A stretch of DNA of 64,000 bases, taken from assembly GCA_958295855.1 (NCBI GenBank), contig OY282383.1, positions 3,638,481-3,702,480 on the forward strand, given 5' to 3'. Below, piece after piece: positions 60,590-64,000 of this stretch (positions are counted from its first letter, which is position 1; every line of letters starts with the position of its first letter). The notes beneath the pieces are model-generated. The model worked only from the letters and a program-made list of their open reading frames with translations. It did no database searches and was not told the DNA's origin. The position numbers and the translations under genes are program-made. This stretch comes from an uncultured Poribacteria bacterium. Its GTDB lineage: Bacteria; Poribacteria; WGA-4E; WGA-3G.

Positions 60590-61711
60590 TTATTTCTGGG
60601 GCATGTCCCACTCAATATCGTCAAGCGTCTCGGCGTTGAGAACTTCATCCAAGAGCGCATCCAGACGTGCATGGCTCTCGGTGGCGTTGATGGCGAGCGT
60701 GACATCGTCTGGGACATCAGCAAACTGCCGGTGGAGCAGTTTGAGGAGCACCTCGCGTTTGCCACTCATTTTGCCCAGTTCTTCGCCTTCTGTTATGCCT
60801 TCGGCTCTGCCTTCGGCTCTGCCTTTTGTTATGCCTTCTGTTTTGCCTTGTTCAAATAGATGTTGCGCCCAGGTTTCTACCATGGTTTCCACCTCCTTTG
60901 TCCGGGATTGCCCACGGATTTGCTGCGACAGCACAGCGTGCAACTCTTCACGCTCTTCCTTCGGCCGACGATGCGTTATCAACTGGAAGAGATACAATAT
61001 TGCATGCTTCCACCGCTCGGCCTCGGAAGCATCCAGCCGGTTGATATGGGGTATTGCCTCCTGAATCGCAGCGGTGAATTCTGTTTTGTCGCCCCGCTCT
61101 TTTTGAAGAACCGTCAGCAACCAGCCGAACGCATCACCAGTCGCTGTCAGTAACGCTTTCTCGCTGCTTTTGACATTGAGAAAGAATGGTTCGAACGTCG
61201 GCACACACGCCTCTAGTTCCTTCGGAACGTCCATCATGGCACTGAGGCGCAGCGGCGTATGCCACGGCCTATCGCCCGTGTACAGCACAATCGGTAAAAT
61301 CACCTGGAACCGACGCTGAGCCGACGGAACCTGCTGCGCGTGCCACTCACGGCGTTGGGTGTCCCACAGGTTCACCATATAAAACAGCAGACGAAAGGCC
61401 ATGTGGGTATCCACCGTGGATTGATGCTCAATCAGAATATAGATGTGCACCTCTTTTGTCTGTGCCGCACCCTGAAACGGCAGACGATACACAAGGTCTG
61501 CCTCTTGTTCCCGGAGATTGTCGAGAATAAAGTTCGGGTTAACGTGTGTCAACCGGTTAAAATCAAGCCGGGCAGCAAGCTCACCGGCAACGATGTCTAT
61601 GAGGCCCCGGACGTTAGCCGCATCCTGCAGGAGCAGGCGGATACTGTGATCTGGAAACTGCTCAATGGGCCCAGTGTAAAATCCAGAGGGCTCGTTTGTG
61701 TCGTTTTCCAT
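60590..61711 (-). CDS. Rpn family nuclease/putative transposase (full copy 1)
   Basis: A 373-residue Rpn (Transposase_31, PD-(D/E)xK) protein. Residues 60-110 hold the nuclease core: LREQEADLVYRLPFQG with the Asp and YILIEHQST with the Glu-x-Gln. The middle is helical (HRRPKEEREELHAVLSQQIR). The C-terminal 97 residues (MVETWAQHLFEQGKTEGITK onward) equal the stand-alone copies, and an internal AAAGGAGG with ATG 60883 could make them separately. An extended -10 promoter lies at 61785-61793. Rpn proteins promote recombination and, in E. coli, act as phage-defence toxins. Confidence 0.88.
   Translation of the reverse strand: MENDTNEPSGFYTGPIEQFPDHSIRLLLQDAANVRGLIDIVAGELAARLDFNRLTHVNPNFILDNLREQEADLVYRLPFQGAAQTKEVHIYILIEHQSTVDTHMAFRLLFYMVNLWDTQRREWHAQQVPSAQRRFQVILPIVLYTGDRPWHTPLRLSAMMDVPKELEACVPTFEPFFLNVKSSEKALLTATGDAFGWLLTVLQKERGDKTEFTAAIQEAIPHINRLDASEAERWKHAILYLFQLITHRRPKEEREELHAVLSQQIRGQSRTKEVETMVETWAQHLFEQGKTEGITKGRAEGRAEGITEGEELGKMSGKREVLLKLLHRQFADVPDDVTLAINATESHARLDALLDEVLNAETLDDIEWDMPQK
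60883..60902 (-). promoter_or_regulatory. Internal ribosome-binding site and start in full copy 1
   Basis: On the minus strand AAAGGAGGTGGAAACCATGG. GGAGG is 8 bases before an in-frame ATG that would yield the 97-residue C-terminal domain. Confidence 0.7.
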
Positions 61712-61784
61712 CGTGGTTCTACCTCGTTCTCAGATGTGAGGTGCCGGGGGAGCCACCTCGTTCGTTTCTGTTACTTACATTAAG

Positions 61785-61793
61785 AGTATACCA
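61785..61793 (-). promoter_or_regulatory. Extended -10 promoter of rpn full copy 1
   Basis: TGGTATACT on the minus strand, about 75 bases upstream of the start. The same sequence is upstream of full copy 2. Confidence 0.65.
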
Positions 61794-61818
61794 CATTTAA
61801 ACAGCGTTCTCAACACCG

Positions 61819-62148
61819 TCAATTCGGAAGCATGTCCCACTCAATATCGTCAAGCGTCTCGGCATTGAGGACTTCATCCAAGAGCGCATCCAGACGTGCA
61901 TGGCTCTCGGTGGTGTTGATGGCGAGCGTGATGTCGTCGGGGACATCCGCAAACTGCCGGTGGAGCAGTTTGAGGATAGCCTCGCGTTTGCCAAGCATTT
62001 TGCCCAGTTCTTCGCCTTCGGCTCTACCTTCGGCTCTAGCTTCGGCTCTAACTTGGGCTCTGCCTTCGGCTCTGCCTTTGGCTCTGCCTTCGGCTCTGCC
62101 TTCGGCTCTGCCTTGTTCAAACAGATGTTGCGCCCAGGTTTCTACCAT
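61819..62148 (-). CDS. Stand-alone Rpn C-terminal domain (S2)
   Basis: A 109-residue copy. ATG 62148 has AAAGGAGG 8 bases upstream; an in-frame ATG at 62214 adds 22 residues (LSQQIRGHSQTKEVET) that derive from the nuclease-to-C-domain junction. The tract reads EGRAEGRAEGRAKGRAEGRA with AQVRAEARAEGRA variants. It is preceded by the same 134-base linker as S1 and S3. Ends DIEWDMLPN, one residue different from S3's DMLQK. Confidence 0.78.
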   Translation of the reverse strand: MVETWAQHLFEQGRAEGRAEGRAKGRAEGRAQVRAEARAEGRAEGEELGKMLGKREAILKLLHRQFADVPDDITLAINTTESHARLDALLDEVLNAETLDDIEWDMLPN

Positions 62149-62282
62149 GGTTTCTACCTCCTTTGTCTGGGAGTGTCCGCGGATTTGCTGCGACAGGCAC
62201 AGCCACCCCGCCATGAGAGATGTATAAACTCGCGATGCCTCTCTGCAGGCAGCGCCTTTTCAGACGCGCAGACACAACGGAA

Positions 62283-62564
62283 TTATTTCTGGAGCATGTC
62301 CCACTCAATATCGTCAAGCGTCTCGGCATTGAGGACTTCATCCAAGAGCGCATCCAGACGTGCATGGCTCTCGGTGGTGTTGATGGCGAGCGTGATGTCG
62401 TCGGGGACATCCGTAAACTGCCGGTGGAGCAGTTTGAGGATAGCCTCGCGTTTGCCAAGCATTTTGCCCAGTTCTTCGCCTTCGGCTCTAACTTGGGCTC
62501 TACCTTCGGCTCTGCCTTCGGCTCTGCCTTGTTCAAACAGATGTTGCGCCCAGGTTTCTACCAT
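62283..62564 (-). CDS. Stand-alone Rpn C-terminal domain (S3)
   Basis: A 93-residue copy; ATG 62564 with AAAGGAGG 8 bases upstream, alternative ATG 62630 as in S2. It has the shortest repeat tract of the stand-alone copies. The 134-base linker separates it from the stop of full copy 2. It and S2 are identical over most of the 3' part, pointing to recent tandem duplication. Confidence 0.78.
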   Translation of the reverse strand: MVETWAQHLFEQGRAEGRAEGRAQVRAEGEELGKMLGKREAILKLLHRQFTDVPDDITLAINTTESHARLDALLDEVLNAETLDDIEWDMLQK

Positions 62565-62698
62565 GGTTTCTACCTCCTTTGTCTGGGAGTGTCCGCGGAT
62601 TTGCTGCGACAGGCACAGCCACCCCGCCATGAGAGATGTACAAACTCGCGATGCCTCTCTGCAGGCCGCGCCTTTTCAGGCGCGGGGACACAATGGAA

Positions 62699-63796
62699 TT
62701 ATTTCCGGGACGTGTCCCACTCAATATCGTCAAGCGTCTCGGCATTGAGGGCTTCATCCAAGAGCGCATCCAGACGCGCATGGCTCTCGGTGGTGTTGAT
62801 GGCGAGCGTGATGTCGTCGGGGACATCAGCAAACTGCCGATGGAGCAGTTTGAGGATTACCTCGCGTTTGACACTCATTTTGCCGAGTTCTTCGCCTTCG
62901 GCTCTGCCTTTTGTTATGCCTTCTGTTTTGCCTTGTTCAAACAGATGTTGCGCCCAGGTTTCTACCATGGTTTCCACCTCCTTTGTCCGGGATTGCCCAC
63001 GGATTTGCTGCGACAGCACAGCGTGTAACTCTTCACGCTCTTCCTTCGGCCGACGATGCGTTATCAACTGGAAGAGATACAATATTGCATGCTTCCACCG
63101 CTCGGCCTCGGAAGCATCCAAGCGGTTGATATGGGGTATTGCCTCCTGAATCGCAGCGGTGAATTCTGTTTTGTCGCCCCGCTCTTTTTGAAGAACCGTC
63201 AGCAACCAGCCGAACGCATTACCAGTCGCTGTCAGCGCCGCTTTCTCGCTGCTTTTGACATTGAGAAAGAATGGTTCGAACGTCGGAACACACGCCTCTA
63301 GTTCCTTCGGAACGTCCATCATGGCACTGAGGCGCAGCGGCGTATGCCACGGCCTATCGCCCGTGTACAGCACAATCGGTAAAATCACCTGGAACCGACG
63401 CTGAGCCGACGGAACCTGCTGCGCGTGCCACTCACGGCGTTGGGTGTCCCACAGGTTCACCATATAAAACAGCAGACGAAAGGCCATGTGGGTATCCACC
63501 GTGGATTGATGCTCAATCAGAATATAGATGTGCACCTCTTTTGTCTGTGCCGCACCCTGAAACGGCAGACGATACACAAGGTCTGCCTCTTGTTCCCGGA
63601 GATTATCGAGAATAAAGTTCGGGTTGACGTGTGTCAACCGGTTAAAATCAAGCCGGGCAGCAAGCTCACCGGCAACGATGTCTATGAGGCCCCGGACGTT
63701 AGCCGCATCCTGCAGGAGCAGGCGGATACTGTGATCTGGAAACTGCTCAATGGGCCCAGTGTAAAGTCCGGAGGGCTCGTTTGTGTCGTTTTCCAT
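62699..63796 (-). CDS. Rpn family nuclease/putative transposase (full copy 2)
   Basis: A 365-residue protein nearly identical to full copy 1 over the first 310 residues, with the same nuclease core (LREQEADLVYRL, YILIEHQST). It lacks two four-residue units in the C-terminal tract. Internal AAAGGAGG with ATG 62968 would give an 89-residue C-terminal form. An extended -10 promoter (63870-63878) lies upstream. As the first gene of the array in its direction of transcription, it is followed by S3, S2, then full copy 1 and S1. Confidence 0.88.
   Translation of the reverse strand: MENDTNEPSGLYTGPIEQFPDHSIRLLLQDAANVRGLIDIVAGELAARLDFNRLTHVNPNFILDNLREQEADLVYRLPFQGAAQTKEVHIYILIEHQSTVDTHMAFRLLFYMVNLWDTQRREWHAQQVPSAQRRFQVILPIVLYTGDRPWHTPLRLSAMMDVPKELEACVPTFEPFFLNVKSSEKAALTATGNAFGWLLTVLQKERGDKTEFTAAIQEAIPHINRLDASEAERWKHAILYLFQLITHRRPKEEREELHAVLSQQIRGQSRTKEVETMVETWAQHLFEQGKTEGITKGRAEGEELGKMSVKREVILKLLHRQFADVPDDITLAINTTESHARLDALLDEALNAETLDDIEWDTSRK
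62968..62987 (-). promoter_or_regulatory. Internal ribosome-binding site and start in full copy 2
   Basis: Same arrangement as in full copy 1: AAAGGAGGTGGAAACCATGG on the minus strand. Confidence 0.7.
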
Positions 63797-63869
63797 CGTG
63801 GTTCTACCTCGTTCTCAGATGTGAGGTGCCGGGGTAGCCACCTCGTTCGTTTCTGTCGCTTACATTAAG

Positions 63870-63878
63870 AGTATACCA
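63870..63878 (-). promoter_or_regulatory. Extended -10 promoter of rpn full copy 2
   Basis: TGGTATACT on the minus strand, identical to 61785-61793. Confidence 0.65.
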
Positions 63879-63904
63879 CATTTAAACAGAATCCTCAACA
63901 CTGT

Positions 63905-64000
63905 TTAAACCTCCACGGTATCCCACACCGCATCCGTATCAAAATCCGAGGTTGTGATAAAATTCACCTGCCGCAGCGCGGGATGCTCAAGCAATGCACT
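63905..64000 (-). CDS. 3' end of an unidentified gene, partial
   Basis: The minus-strand frame runs from the window edge to a TAA at 63905-63907 and encodes 31 residues (SALLEHPALRQVNFITTSDF then DTDAVWDTVEV). It looks like a real protein end. I do not recognise the family. Confidence 0.55.
   Translation of the reverse strand, partial: SALLEHPALRQVNFITTSDFDTDAVWDTVEV

Noticed and set aside
60051..63149. Long plus-strand frames across the Rpn array (up to 337 residues)
   Set aside because: They are antisense to the Rpn genes; the 12-bp repeat tract keeps several frames open. Their Ser/Ala/Leu-Pro repeats are not protein-like.
1..64000. tRNA and rRNA genes
   Set aside because: No cloverleaf-like segment with a GTTCGA arm in a suitable context, and no rRNA-like stretch, was found by eye; small RNA genes cannot be excluded.

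Overview
The window looks like a piece of a Candidatus Poribacteria (or close sponge-associated) genome. This is an inference from recognised gene content: internalin-like leucine-rich-repeat proteins and sulfatases that carry paired dockerin-like calcium loops and a shared C-terminal sorting-type domain (NYPNPFNPETWIPY), a run of sulfotransferases and sulfatases, lipid A genes of a Gram-negative envelope, and very dense short interspersed repeats. No rRNA, tRNA or CRISPR array was seen.

Layout. 1-300: 3' end of a polynucleotide kinase-phosphatase (RNA repair). 641-5730: lipoproteins, polysaccharide deacetylase, epimerase and glycosyltransferase. 6129-14026: three large LRR proteins with a truncated TonB-like gene between the first two. 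14657-25437: polysaccharide and sulfated-glycan cluster with epimerase, MurJ-type flippase, four sulfotransferases, a Wzy/ligase-like membrane protein and a glycoside hydrolase. 25681-32079: three tandem sulfatases. 32118-36450: Wzi-like protein, glycosyltransferase, initiating sugar transferase, DUF983 protein. 36540-38731: SDR, intact TonB-like gene and, divergently, a SelW-like gene with an in-frame TGA that is probably selenocysteine. 39068-45990 (minus strand): LpxI, LpxA, LpxC-FabZ fusion, MltG, RuvX, UbiB-like kinase. 46232-54206: DNA methyltransferase, PspA-like protein with an ABC exporter, gamma-carbonic anhydrase-like protein, Gfo/Idh oxidoreductase, E2 acyltransferase. 54835-59651 (minus strand): a three-gene set of helical protein, HEXXH metalloprotease and type III Res-like helicase/nuclease. 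60090-63796 (minus strand): a tandem array of two full Rpn-type nuclease genes and three stand-alone copies of their C-terminal domain.

How it works together. The first half reads as a surface-glycan factory: sugar precursors, glycosyl transfer, sulfation, flipping, polymerisation and export, next to secreted sulfatases and a glycosidase that could remodel or degrade sulfated glycans of the host matrix. The last 10 kb is probably a defence or accessory island.

The most unusual aspect is the repeat ecology. One ~85-bp element (element A) sits immediately upstream of the start codon of about twelve genes, often with an AAGGA or GGAGG at ribosome-binding distance, and also supplies the C-termini of several proteins. 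Other short palindromic elements lie in frame inside coding regions. A duplicated tonB-like locus gives a direct occupied-versus-empty site comparison for a 181-bp insertion.
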